From: Pyxidicoccus sp. MSG2
GTDB lineage: Bacteria > Myxococcota > Myxococcia > Myxococcales > Myxococcaceae
NCBI RefSeq assembly: GCF_026626705.1
Contig: NZ_JAPNKC010000001.1
Location: forward strand, 11,122,001-11,186,000
Length of the DNA stretch: 64,000 nucleotides
Direction of reading: 5' to 3'
In this document: piece by piece, positions 46,609 to 56,213 of the stretch
How positions within the stretch are numbered: position 1 is the first letter of the stretch
How the letters are laid out: each line of letters starts with the position of its first letter
The notes under the pieces: generated by a model
Told to the model about the DNA's origin: nothing
Databases searched by the model: none
The model's input: the letters and a program-made list of their open reading frames with translations, nothing else
Translations under genes and position numbers: made by a program

Positions 46609-46716
46609 GGGCGCGGAGTCTACACCCGGTACGACAGGCCGCGGATCCAGTCGAGGCGCCGACACCACGCCTTCAGGTGAAGCAACGAGCGGCGACTCCA
46701 ATGTTGAAGCCAGAAG

Positions 46717-46744
46717 GGCGGGGTACCTCATCGGGTACCCCGCC
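46717..46744 (-). terminator. Hairpin between the small peptide gene and the response regulator
   Basis: Perfect 11-bp inverted repeat GGCGGGGTACC (46717-46727) / GGTACCCCGCC (46734-46744), 6-nt loop, starting 5 bp after the small ORF stop. No U-run. It could be a partial terminator or attenuator that lowers expression of the response regulator relative to the leader peptide. Confidence 0.5.
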
Positions 46745-46749
46745 GGGTG

Positions 46750-46845
46750 TTACCACCGCCGCGAACGCCGGCGGGGACGAGGAATCGCCACCGCGGCGGC
46801 GATCAGCAGAATGACTGGAATGAACACGAGCATCGTCTGAGCCAT
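46750..46845 (-). CDS. 31-residue membrane peptide
   Basis: ATG at 46845, TAA at 46750. Sequence begins MAQTMLVFIPVILLIAAAVA (one membrane span) and ends in a strongly basic tail, RPRRRSRRW. A clear ribosome site AAAGGAGG lies nine bases upstream, the best in this region, which argues for real translation. It sits directly ahead of the hairpin and the response-regulator gene on the same strand. Possible roles: small regulator of the neighbouring membrane kinase, or leader peptide. Not recognised as a known family. Confidence 0.6.
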   Translation of the reverse strand: MAQTMLVFIPVILLIAAAVAIPRPRRRSRRW

Positions 46846-47059
46846 CACCGTCGCCCTCCTTTCAGGAAGTCGCGCACTATTGCGTCCCCCTCTGACGTGC
46901 CGTCCGGGGCTTTCCTGAAAACACCGTCAAACAGGAACGTGACAGCCGGAGCGGATGCGGGCCGCTCCTCCTGTTGTGCGGTGGGCCTGTCAGCTCTACG
47001 ACGGGGGCGCGCGCCCATTGCATCCGGGGCACTGCCTCCCTGTGTTCGAGCGGTGACGT

Positions 47060-47893
47060 CTACAGCAGCTCGCGGGTGATGACCTCGGAGCGCTCCGTGT
47101 CGTTCCAGGTCACCTTCCGCGTCTCGCGGCCATTGAAGTACATGGCCTCCTTGTCGCTGATGAGCTTGCGGATGGTGACGCGCGACAGGAACTGGCTGTC
47201 ATCCACCCCGTGGGTCAGCTCGTAGCGGGGGACGGCCGTGGGGACCTCGCCCAGGCGGACGCGAATCTCGCCCACGGTGTCCACGTAGTCGGCCAGGCAC
47301 TCCAATTGGTTGAGCGCGCGCCGCAGCACCTTGTCGGTGCGCTTGCTGATGACCCGGTCCCAGAAGAGGTAGCCGGCGCCCAGCGTGGCCGCGCTGGTGA
47401 AGAAGATGAAGAAGTTCAGCGCCGGGTCCAGGTAGCGGTTGTGCGTGAGTCCCTGGTCGGCGGCGGCCTCGGCGAGGATGTCCTTCATGGACTCCACCGC
47501 CGTGCGGTGCGCCATCTGCGTCCACTCGCGCGCGTCCTTCTCCGCGCCGAGCAGCAGCCAGCAGAAGCCCAGGTGCAGGGCGATGAGCGACGTGCGCGCC
47601 TTGTCGCGCTCCATGCCCAGCGCGTCCGTGAAGCTGTTGCGCGCGGCCTTGAGCAGCTCGAGCCGGTCGTCACGCGTGCGGTGGGGCTTGAGCGCTGCTT
47701 CCAGGTGGATGCGGCCCGCGTGGAAGGGACCTTCCTGGAGCTGCTTCACATCGCGGTGGAGCTGGCGCAGCAGCGTGAGCTGCTCCTCTTGCGTCCCGAG
47801 CAGCGTCTCCAGCAGCGTCGCCGCGGCCGCGTCACCGAGGCCGGCGCCCGCCTGCTTCGGAACCGCCAAGACGAGCTCGTCCCACCTGGCCAT
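47060..47893 (-). CDS. Membrane-anchored helical protein of unknown function
   Basis: 277 residues. Long amphipathic helices in the first half (about 20-130, including a TPR-like run HRTRDDRLELLKAARNSF), one membrane span (about 177-197, FFIFFTSAATLGAGYLFW), then a basic/acidic tail. No signal peptide. ATG 47893 has GGGAG eight bases ahead. Third gene of a probable operon behind the DyP peroxidase (110-bp gap). No family recognised. Confidence 0.6.
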   Translation of the reverse strand: MARWDELVLAVPKQAGAGLGDAAAATLLETLLGTQEEQLTLLRQLHRDVKQLQEGPFHAGRIHLEAALKPHRTRDDRLELLKAARNSFTDALGMERDKARTSLIALHLGFCWLLLGAEKDAREWTQMAHRTAVESMKDILAEAAADQGLTHNRYLDPALNFFIFFTSAATLGAGYLFWDRVISKRTDKVLRRALNQLECLADYVDTVGEIRVRLGEVPTAVPRYELTHGVDDSQFLSRVTIRKLISDKEAMYFNGRETRKVTWNDTERSEVITRELL

Positions 47894-48003
47894 GCGCGGA
47901 CTCCCATGTGCTGTGGTGACCATGATGTTGATGCCCCCCTGCACATCCGAGTCTGCCACAACGCGCGCGAGGTCCAGCATCCACGGCCCACGACTCGCGC
48001 ACG

Positions 48004-49566
48004 TCAGCCGCGCGGCGCCGCGCCGAGGGCCGAGAGGAAGCGCAGCGCTTTCAGACTCGGCATAAAAAAATACCCGCCTCCTCTGGTGGTCACGAAGCGC
48101 TGGAGGTCGGCGACGCACTGGCGTACCGGTTTCTCGGGGATCAACAGTCTTCCGCCACCGTCTCCCGACAACGGGTCCTCCGCGCCTTCCACCCCTCCGA
48201 GCTGGTCAAAGTGGACCCAGCTGCGCTGGATGAACTCGAATTGCCGGCCCAGGCTCGCGTTGAGCGCGAGGAAGAGGAGGCCCTTTCCGCCGTCGTCTTC
48301 GTAGCTGAAGCCGCGTCGCATCAGCCGGTGGCGCCGCGTCACCTCCATCGAGGCCTCGCGCGAGGGGGGCAGCGCGTCGCGCGGGTTGCACCGCCGCGCG
48401 TGTGCCGTCACCGGGCAGCCGAAGCCGTGCAGGTCATCGCGCGCGTACCGGAAGCTGTTGTCCACGCCCTTCGCGCTGCTGCGCGAAACGACGGGCGGCT
48501 TCGCCTTGTCGCGAAAGAGGAACGGAAGGAAGCGGTGCAGCGGGCAGCGCTTCGCGGACGTCAGCGGAGCGCCGTTGCGCCAGCGGCCCACCAGCTTCGC
48601 CGCCAGCCACTCGCGGCGGTTCTCTGGCGTGCCCTTCGGCGCGAGCGCGGCGTTCCTGTCGAGGAAGCGCTCGAACTCGCGCACGTCCTGCTCCAGCTTG
48701 CGCACCACGAGGTAGCTGCCGTTGTGGCCCAGCTCCTTCCAGCCCGTATGGCCCGGGCTGTCCCGCAGCACGTCCTCGACGTCGAGCCGCCGGGGCACAC
48801 AGGGCGACAGCGGGTACTCCTCGTACTCGTTGGCGTGGCCGAGGATGAACTCCCCTCGCTTCAAGGGCCGGTCGTAGTCGCGAGGGTGTCCACCGGGTTC
48901 CTTGAAGCCTTCGATGCGCGGCTGCGACAGCCCGTCCAGGAAGCCGAAGTGGTCGCGGAAGTAGCCGGGCGGGTCATCGGGCCGCTGCTCGCGGTGGCCC
49001 CGCTGCACGTAGACCTTTCGCAGGCCCTGAGCGGTGGCGCGCATCTCGTGGTCATGGAGCAGCCGGTCCATCCGCTCGCCATCCGAGGCGTAGAGCAGCA
49101 GCAGCACGTGGAGGTCGTCCTCGTGGCGCGTGCCGCCCAGCTCCCATCGGTCCGGGTCATTGGCCTCCACGTCGCGCAGGTGCTCGCGCGCACGGCGTGC
49201 CATGCCCTCGCGCAGCTCGAAGGGAAGGGTGGCCAGCACCTCCTCCGGCAGCCCGAGCGTCGCGAGGCCCCGGGGCGTCAGCGCGAGGTTGACGCGCGAG
49301 TAGTGCCTGTCCTGCTCGCGCGTCCTGCGCTGGTGCTCCAGCGGGTCCGAGGAGGTGATGGTGTCGCGGGCCAGCTCGCCGAGCCACTGACGGCAGCGCT
49401 CCGCATCGTCGATGCGCAGGAAGAGCAGCGCCAGCTCGCGCATCTCCCGGTAGCCGTGCAGCAGCAGGCCCTGCACGTCGCTCAAGTCGAGCTCGGCGGA
49501 AGGCTCAGGCGACGGCGTGCTGCTCCGGGACGAGGTGCGACCGGAGTCCAGGTGGGTTGAGTACAC
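48004..49566 (-). CDS. DyP-type haem peroxidase
   Basis: 520 residues. The DyP signature GxxDG is FGFLDGLSQPRIEG (about 220), carrying the distal Asp. The proximal haem His is in TAHARRCNPRDAL (about 380), and HRLMRRGFSYE supplies the usual RRG/Y segment (about 406). These enzymes use H2O2 to oxidise dyes, lignin-like phenolics or encapsulin cargo substrates. The N-terminus has no signal peptide, and no encapsulin gene or C-terminal targeting tag is seen. GTG 49566 chosen because GGAGG lies seven bases upstream; it overlaps the preceding gene by 62 bp, arguing for translational coupling. Confidence 0.85.
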   Translation of the reverse strand: MYSTHLDSGRTSSRSSTPSPEPSAELDLSDVQGLLLHGYREMRELALLFLRIDDAERCRQWLGELARDTITSSDPLEHQRRTREQDRHYSRVNLALTPRGLATLGLPEEVLATLPFELREGMARRAREHLRDVEANDPDRWELGGTRHEDDLHVLLLLYASDGERMDRLLHDHEMRATAQGLRKVYVQRGHREQRPDDPPGYFRDHFGFLDGLSQPRIEGFKEPGGHPRDYDRPLKRGEFILGHANEYEEYPLSPCVPRRLDVEDVLRDSPGHTGWKELGHNGSYLVVRKLEQDVREFERFLDRNAALAPKGTPENRREWLAAKLVGRWRNGAPLTSAKRCPLHRFLPFLFRDKAKPPVVSRSSAKGVDNSFRYARDDLHGFGCPVTAHARRCNPRDALPPSREASMEVTRRHRLMRRGFSYEDDGGKGLLFLALNASLGRQFEFIQRSWVHFDQLGGVEGAEDPLSGDGGGRLLIPEKPVRQCVADLQRFVTTRGGGYFFMPSLKALRFLSALGAAPRG

Positions 49567-51106
49567 GGGGCTTCCTCCAGGGCTTCCGCCACCGCTCACG
49601 GAGGGCGGCGGAGAGCGCGGACAGTGAGAAACCAAGCAGGGCCGGGAAGCGCAGCAGCGCGCGGCCTGGATCGCAGGCGCCCCGGGACAGGAACGCGGTG
49701 AAGGCCCGGCGCGCGGCCCAGTCCCGCAGTGGCCGGTCGATGTGCTCTCGCGCGAGCAACTCCCTCAGCCGGAGCGCGTCGTGCAGCAGGAGGACGGAGT
49801 GTCGCTGGTAGGGGCCGCCGTCCAGGGCGGCGCTGTACCAGACGCGGGTGGGGAACTCGTGCCCGCGCAGCCACGCCTTGAAGGGCTCCACGGGCAGCCG
49901 CAGCTCCCAGCCTCCCCACCACTTCCGCCGGGGGAACAGTCCCCGCGTCTTGTCGGGGAACCCGTCCGTCCGGCTCCAGATGAGCTCCAGGAAGGCGCGC
50001 ACGTCCGCGTGGTCCACGAACGCGTCGATGTACGCCTCCCAGCTGTCGTCGTAGTTGCTGAGGAAGATGAGGTGGTGCGGCCCTTCGTCCCCGTCCGAGT
50101 GCAGCAGCCAGCGCGCGCAGTGGATGGTCTGGATGTGGTTCATCCCCACGACGTAGCGGCTCAGGCGCCTGTCCACGCTGGGCAGCGCCGCCTCGGCCAG
50201 CTTCACCGCCAGCGGGCCTCCGGTGACGCGCGTCACGTGCACCATCGGGTTCTGCACCATGGCGTCGGAAGGCGGCGGAGGACTCCGCGTCGCGGTCAGC
50301 TCCGGTGCGCAAGGGCTGTAGTCCCGCGGTGGCCGATTCGCGCCGGACAGCCACAGGCGCAGCCGCAGCGACATCACCCGGGGCAGGGAGCGCGCGTAGC
50401 GCTGGAAGGGATACGCCAGCGTGGCCAGGGCCGCGTCGCGGCGCGCGGTGGTGAGCCGCTGGCCCCAGCCGGCGTCGAACACGGTGGACGAGACGGACAG
50501 TGCCACGTCGCGCAGCTCGCGGTGCAGGTGTGGCAGCTCGCCACGCCCGCCGCGCCAGGGCGTCTCCGCGAGCAGGCGGGCCCGCGCGTCCAGGTGCCGG
50601 TTCACCTCGCGCAGCACGTCCACCGACTCTCGCAGTTCCTCGGGTGCCTCGAAGCGATAGGCGAAGTCCACGTGTCGCGTGGTGGCCGCCATCCGGTGGT
50701 GCAGCAGGTACGCCTCCACCGTGTCAGGGGCCTCGAGGCCTTCCTCGGGATAGTCGCGGCACGCGCGGTAGAGGTCGTCGAACACGGTGGCGGCGCGGGC
50801 CCCGTGCGCGCGCAGGTCCGAGAGCCAGGAGACGAGTGCATGAACGAGCCTCCGGTCGAGCTCGAGCAGGTCTCCGTCGTCTCCCGGCGCGGTGAAGTCG
50901 GCGGCGAAGAGGAGGCGGAGGTCCTTCGTGTCCTGCTCCGGCCCGGGCGCTGTCAGGTCGATGATGGCCCAGCGCGCGAAGTGCAGGCCGGGCACGCCGG
51001 AGAAGAGCGCCGTGCGCAGCCGCGCGGCCTCCGCCAGCGAACTCTCGAGGGCCGTGAGCGCGCCCGGCTGGATGCGCGTGATGACGGTCGCTGTGCCATG
51101 GCGCAT
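49505..51106 (-). CDS. DyP-associated protein of unknown function with internal duplication
   Basis: 533 residues. Two segments resemble each other: LHFARWAIIDL ... LRLLFAADFTAPGDD (about 38-90) and IHCARWLLHSDG ... HHLIFLSNYDDSWE (about 315-360). Each is a strand-helix-strand pattern with a shared (H)xARW core, reminiscent of dimeric alpha/beta-barrel folds to which DyP peroxidases also belong. No signal peptide. ATG 51106 follows a G-run. First gene of the peroxidase operon, with a leader hairpin at 51119-51147. Function not recognised. Confidence 0.6.
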   Translation of the reverse strand: MRHGTATVITRIQPGALTALESSLAEAARLRTALFSGVPGLHFARWAIIDLTAPGPEQDTKDLRLLFAADFTAPGDDGDLLELDRRLVHALVSWLSDLRAHGARAATVFDDLYRACRDYPEEGLEAPDTVEAYLLHHRMAATTRHVDFAYRFEAPEELRESVDVLREVNRHLDARARLLAETPWRGGRGELPHLHRELRDVALSVSSTVFDAGWGQRLTTARRDAALATLAYPFQRYARSLPRVMSLRLRLWLSGANRPPRDYSPCAPELTATRSPPPPSDAMVQNPMVHVTRVTGGPLAVKLAEAALPSVDRRLSRYVVGMNHIQTIHCARWLLHSDGDEGPHHLIFLSNYDDSWEAYIDAFVDHADVRAFLELIWSRTDGFPDKTRGLFPRRKWWGGWELRLPVEPFKAWLRGHEFPTRVWYSAALDGGPYQRHSVLLLHDALRLRELLAREHIDRPLRDWAARRAFTAFLSRGACDPGRALLRFPALLGFSLSALSAALRERWRKPWRKPRVLNPPGLRSHLVPEQHAVA

Positions 51107-51118
51107 GGACGTCCCCCC

Positions 51119-51147
51119 GGGATTCGGACTCCCTCGGAGCGAATCCC
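51119..51147 (-). promoter_or_regulatory. Leader hairpin of the DyP operon
   Basis: GGGATTCG (51119-51126) pairs with CGAATCCC (51140-51147); an inner CTCC/GGAG pair can extend the stem. It ends 13 bp before the start codon, close to the ribosome site, so it could control translation or be a dyad operator. The rest of the 298-bp gap holds nothing else clear apart from the promoter below. Confidence 0.4.
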
Positions 51148-51325
51148 CACGCCCCTGATGTGACGCCGGCCGGAGCCGGGGAGAACGGCGCGGCACCAGG
51201 GCCGCGCCTGCTCGACCCGCCCCGGGGAACGAGGGCAGGCAGGTGTGGCGATGCCTGCCCCGGACCCGAGGGTGATGCGAGCCCCCGTGCTGTGAGGACG
51301 GCCAGGGCAGCCACCAGGCGGTTCC

Positions 51326-51354
51326 TTGTTGTGCCCGGACACCGTTCCTAACGT
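51326..51354 (+). promoter_or_regulatory. Putative promoter of the giant kinase gene
   Basis: TTGTTG (51326-51331), 17-bp spacer, TAACGT (51349-51354); about 44 bp of leader before ATG 51405. Confidence 0.35.
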
Positions 51355-51404
51355 GAACAGGGGTGGCCGCCGGGCGCGAGCCGTGACCGGGGGGGAATTC
51401 GGCG

Positions 51405-54400
51405 ATGCCAGACAGGACCGGTGACGAGAACAGATACGAGCGCACCGCATCGGGGCGGGACTCCGAGCTGGAAGCGCACGACCGCGAGGACTTCGAGGAC
51501 ACCTTCCTGCGCAGCGTGGCGCGGGCCTCGGTGCCCCCACGCCTGCCCGTGCCCGGTATGCGGTTGGGAGACCGGGACGGAGGGCGCTACGAGGTGCTGG
51601 AGGAGCTGGGCGGCGGCGCCATGGGACAGGTCTTCCGCGCCCGGGACATGGTGCTGCAGCGGGCCGTGGCGCTGAAGTTCCTCATCCCCCACGAGTCGCT
51701 CGCCGAGGCGCCGATGCTCGCCCTCCTGCGGCAGGAGGGACGGGCGATTGCCCAGCTGGACCATGAGCACATCGTCCGCATCTTCAACGTGGACGTCTGG
51801 AGCAGCGAGCCGGGGGAGCCCCCGGTCCCCTTCCTCGTCATGGAGTGCCTGGAGGGCGAGTCCCTGTCCGCGCTCCTGCGCCGCGGGCGGCCCGGGCCGC
51901 GCAAGGCGATGGAGATTCTCGACGCGGTGGCCGCCGGACTGGCGCACGCGCACGAGCACCACATCGTCCACCGCGACCTCAAGCCCAGCAACGTCTTCAT
52001 CACCCGCAAGGGCGTGGTGAAGATCCTCGACTTCGGCCTCGCGTGGCTCGCCGCCGCCAGCGCGCCGCCCGACGTGTCGCTGTCCACCGCGGGCACGCCC
52101 CCGTACATGTCACCCGAGCAGTGGCGCGGCGGGGCGCAGGACGCGCGCACGGACCTGTGGTCCGCCGGCATCCTGTTGTTCGAGATGCTCACGGGTGAGC
52201 CACCGTATTCGGGCAGCCCGGAGGAGATCCGCACGCGCGTCATGTCGTCGGATCCGGCGCCCTCGGTGCGCGAGCGCGTCCCGGCGCTGCCGGAGGCGGT
52301 GGACCGACTGCTGGCGTCGCTGCTGGCGAAGTCCGCGTCGGAGCGGCTCGGCTCGGCGGTGGAGCTGCGCGAGCGGCTGCGGCAGGTGGAGGAGGGACTC
52401 GCCCCCCGACACCGGATGCCGCGGAGCGCGGCGCCGCAGCGGCGGCAGGTGACGCTGGTGGCGTGCAGGCTCGCGGACGTCGCGGGGCTGACGGCGCGGT
52501 TGGACCCGGAGGACGTGAGCGAGCTGGAGGCCACGTTCCACCGGAGCTGCTCGGAGGTCATCCAGGAGCACGGCGGCTCCGTCGTCCTATGTGTGGGCGA
52601 GGAGGTACTCGGTTGCTTCGGTCACCCGGTGGCGCGGGAGGACGACTCGGAGCGCGGGGTGAACGCGGGGCTGCGTGTGGCGTCAGCCCTGGCGCCCGCG
52701 CTCCAAGAGTTGCTGTTGCTGCCGCCGGGCCGCGAGCTGGCCCTGCAGGTGGGCATCCACACGGACATGGTGGTGATGGACGGCGCGTCCATCCAGGGCG
52801 AGGCCCCGCGCATGGCCACCTGGCTGGCGCGTCAGGCGCAGCCGGGCACGGTGTACGTCAGCGACGCCACGCTGGCGCTGGTGCGCGGCGCCTTCGTCAC
52901 CCAGCCCATGGAGCCCCTGCACTTCACCGGCCTGTCCGGCGTGCGCGACGTGCCGGTGCACCAGGTGCTGCGCCCGCGCCGTGCCGCGAGCCGGTTCGAC
53001 CGCAAGCTCGTGGCGCGTCCGCTCACCCCGCTGGTGGGGCGGCGCGCGGAGCTGCAGTGCCTGCTGGGCTGGTGGGAGGAGGCGCGGGCCGGGCATGGAG
53101 TCTGCGGCCTCATCTCCGGTGAGGCGGGCATGGGCAAGTCGCGCCTGCTGCGCGAGGTGCGCGAGCGCGTGCCGCCCTTCACCGCGCTCCGGCTGCGGTG
53201 CCAGTGCTGGCCCCAGTCGAGCACCAGTGCCTTCGCTCCCATCATCGACCTGCTGCGCCACCTGCTCCAACTGGACACGCAGGGCACGCCGACGCAGCAC
53301 AAGGCGCGGCTGGAGGCGGGGCTGGGCGCGCTCGGCCTGGGGCACCAGCGTACGTGGGTGCTGTCCGGCCTGGTGGGTCTGTCCGGGGCGGAGAGCGCGC
53401 CGCACCTGCGCTATACGCCGGACCGGCTGAAGCAGGAGACACTGGAGTCGCTGACGGCCCTGTTGCTGCGGCTGGCGGAGGAGCGGCCGGTGCTCGCGGA
53501 AGTGGAGGACCTGCACTGGGCGGACCCGTCCACGCTCGAGCTGCTGGGCGTCCTCCTGGAGCGGCTGCCTCGCTCGCGCACGTGCCTGCTGCTCACCGCG
53601 CGCCCGGACTTCCGCCCACCGTGGCCCAGGAGCCCGAGCATCCGCCGGCTCTCACTGGAGCGACTGCCGGCCGCCATTGCCGGAGAGCTGGTGCGCAAGG
53701 CGGCGGGACGCCAGGGGCTTCCCTCGGAGACGGTGGCGCGCCTGGTGGCCCGCACGGATGGCGTTCCCCTCTTCGCGAGGAACTGACGCGCACCGTGGTG
53801 GAGCGTCCTGCCGCTGAGTCGGGGTCGCCGCCAGCCCTGGCCTCGTCCGTGCCGCTGTCCCTGCGCGAGCTGCTGCTCACGCGGCTGGACCGGCTGCCCG
53901 CGTCGCAGAAGGAGCTGGCGCAGCTGTGCGCCGTGGTGGGGCGCGGCTTCTCGCAAGCGCTGCTGGCGTCGTTGTCCGGCCGGAGCGACGCGGCGTTGCG
54001 CCAGGACCTGTCCGGGCTCGTCGCGGAGGGACTGCTCCAGACCGAGGAGGGGTCCGAGCCGCGGTTCAGCTTCCGGCATGCGCTCATCCAGGACGCGGCG
54101 TCGGACTCGCTGCCCCGGCACCAGCGGCGGCAGTACCACCGGCGCGTTGCCCGGGTGCTGGCGGAGCAGTTCCCCGAGATGTCCGACGCACAGCCGGAGC
54201 TGTTGGCCTGCCACTACACGGAGTCGGGGCAGGTGGAGGCGGCGCTGCGCTGGTGGGTGCGCGCGGGCGAGCTGGCCAGTCGCCGCTCGGCCAACGTGGA
54301 GGCCCTCAGCCACTTCTGGCGGGCGGTGGAGCTGCTGCGCACGCTGCCCGTCACGCGCGAGCGTGCCGGGCAGGAGTTGAAGTTGCTCATCGCCTTGGAG

Positions 54401-55468
54401 CTGCCGCTGGTGCAGGTGCAGGGCTACCACTCCGCCGAGGGCGAGCAGGTGTACACGCGGGTGCGGTCGCTGATGCGGGAGCTGGAGGAGGATCTGCCCC
54501 GACTGGACCCTCCCTATTGGGTGATCTACGCGTATGCCTTCGCGCGGGCCCGGTGGGACGAGGCGCACGAGGTGGCGGAGCGGCTGGTGCGGCTGGGCCG
54601 CCGCCATGGCCAGAAGGAACTGCTGGCGATCGGCTACCGGATGATGGCCACCGACTTCTTCACCTGGGGCCAGGTGCGCGAAGCGCTGGAGCACGTGGAG
54701 CTGGCGCTCGCGTTCTCCGACTTCGGGCTGGAGCAGCATCAGGCGCTGGCGGTGAAGCACTGGGTCAACCCGCGCGTGGCGGCCCTGGCCTACGGCGCGG
54801 TGGTGCATGCAGTGGTGGACGCGCCGGACCGCTCGCGTGAGTACGGGCGCCAGGCCCTGCGGCTGTCCATGGACATCGGCCACCACAACACGACGGCCTT
54901 CGCGCTGCTGTACGCGTCGGTGGCGTGCCAGCTGCGCCGCGAGCCGCGCGAGGCGCTGGAGCTGTGCGACCGCAACATCACACTGTCTCGTGAGCACCAC
55001 TTCCGCCTGTGGCTGGGCTGGGCCTCGCTCATCCGGGGGTGGGCGCAGTCGATGATGGGCAATGCGCGCGAGGGCCTGGCGGTGATGGAGTCCGCCCTGG
55101 CGCAGTGGCGGCGCTCCGGCTTCGAGGCGGGTCTGCCGCATGACCTGGGCATGCTGGCGGAAATCCACCTGCTGCTGGGGCAGTCGGACGCGGCGCTGGA
55201 GGCGGTGCACGAGGCGCTCGAGCGGGCCGAGTCGACACGCGAGGTCTCCTACGAGGCGGTGCTGCTGGGGCTGGAGGCGGAGGCGCTGCGGGGCCTGGGG
55301 CGGGAGGCGGAGGCGCGTGAGGCGTTCGCCCGGGCGTTGCGGGTGGCGGAGGACCAGGGCGCGCTGGGCTACGGCAGGTTGGTGCGGGAGCGGCGGATCG
55401 GCCGTCCGCAGGTGGACATGCCGCTGTCGCCAGGCGCGCAGGCGGAGGGCCCGGCCCCCCTCGCGTGA
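51405..55468 (+). pseudogene. Ser/Thr kinase-cyclase-like-ATPase-TPR giant, broken by one frameshift
   Basis: As given, the first frame ends at 53786 (793 residues). The next frame continues the same protein to 55468. Adding one G near 53776-53778 turns FARN-stop into FAEELTRTVVE and gives one 1354-residue protein. Domains: Hanks kinase (about 60-330; HRDLKPSN, DFG, SPEQ), a class III cyclase-like domain (about 345-510) with LADVAGL kept but GD changed to GE, an AAA/AfsR-type ATPase (about 540-790; Walker A GEAGMGKS, Walker B region EVEDLHWAD), and TPR helices to the end. The architecture resembles 'TOMM system kinase/cyclase fusion' proteins; no TOMM peptide or cyclodehydratase is in the window. 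Either a fresh mutation or a sequencing error. Confidence 0.85.
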
Positions 55469-55550
55469 GGGGAGCGGGCGCGAGCCGGGGCGTGTCACGG
55501 AGCGCGCGGGGGCACTCCTTCCGTCGGGGAAAGCGGAGGAGCGTGACGTG

Positions 55551-56210
55551 ATGACATCTCCGATGATGGATGGGGGCGCGGACGCCGATGCGGCGGCTGC
55601 TCGCGAGCAGGTGGAAGCGCAGCTCCACGCGCACTGCCTGCAGGGGGAGTACGGCCAGGCGGTGGAGCTGGCGATGCGTGCCTACGGGCCGGAGATACGC
55701 CGGCTGATGGCGTCCGTGCTCCACCACCCCGAGCTGGCGAAGGATGCCTTCAGCCTCTTCAGCGAGAATCTCCTCAAGGGCTTGCCGGGCTTCCGGTGGG
55801 AGAGCTCGTTCCGGACGTGGGCGTACCGGCTGGCGCGCAATGCCTGCTACCACCAGCTGCACGCGCCGGCGGCACGCGAGCAGCCGGTGAGCGAGCCGGC
55901 GGCGAACGAGGCGCAGCGGCAGCGCACGGATACCCAGCCCTGGCGGCGCACCGTGGTGAAGGAGCGCTTCCGCGCGTTGCGGGAGCAGTTGGAGCCGCAC
56001 GAGCGGATGCTGCTCATGCTGCGCGTGGACCAGCGCCTGCCCTGGACGGAGATTGCCCGGGTGATGGCGGAGCCGGACGAGTCCGTCACCCGCGATGCCC
56101 TGAATCGTCGCGCCACCGCGCTGCGCCAGCAGTTCCAGCGTGTGAAGGCGCGGCTGCGCTCGCTCGCAATCGAGCAGGGCGTCATCCCGGCCGACCGGCT
56201 GGACTCGTAG
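55551..56210 (+). CDS. ECF-type RNA polymerase sigma factor
   Basis: 219 residues. Region 2 (about 35-100, with FRWESSFRTWAYRLARNACYHQL near its end), a linker rich in Arg/Gln, and region 4 (about 150-205) with LPWTEIARVMAE and DALNRRATALRQQF. ATG 55551 preceded by GGAGG; a GTG lies directly before it. It follows the giant kinase by 82 bp on the same strand, so the kinase may control it, as paired kinase/ECF genes do elsewhere. No anti-sigma gene adjacent. Confidence 0.85.
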   Translation: MTSPMMDGGADADAAAAREQVEAQLHAHCLQGEYGQAVELAMRAYGPEIRRLMASVLHHPELAKDAFSLFSENLLKGLPGFRWESSFRTWAYRLARNACYHQLHAPAAREQPVSEPAANEAQRQRTDTQPWRRTVVKERFRALREQLEPHERMLLMLRVDQRLPWTEIARVMAEPDESVTRDALNRRATALRQQFQRVKARLRSLAIEQGVIPADRLDS

Positions 56211-56213
56211 GGG

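Noticed and set aside
46608..46731. Longer N-terminus of the response regulator
   Set aside because: Extra residues are unlike any receiver domain and the DNA contains the hairpin behind the small ORF; leader sequence is more likely.
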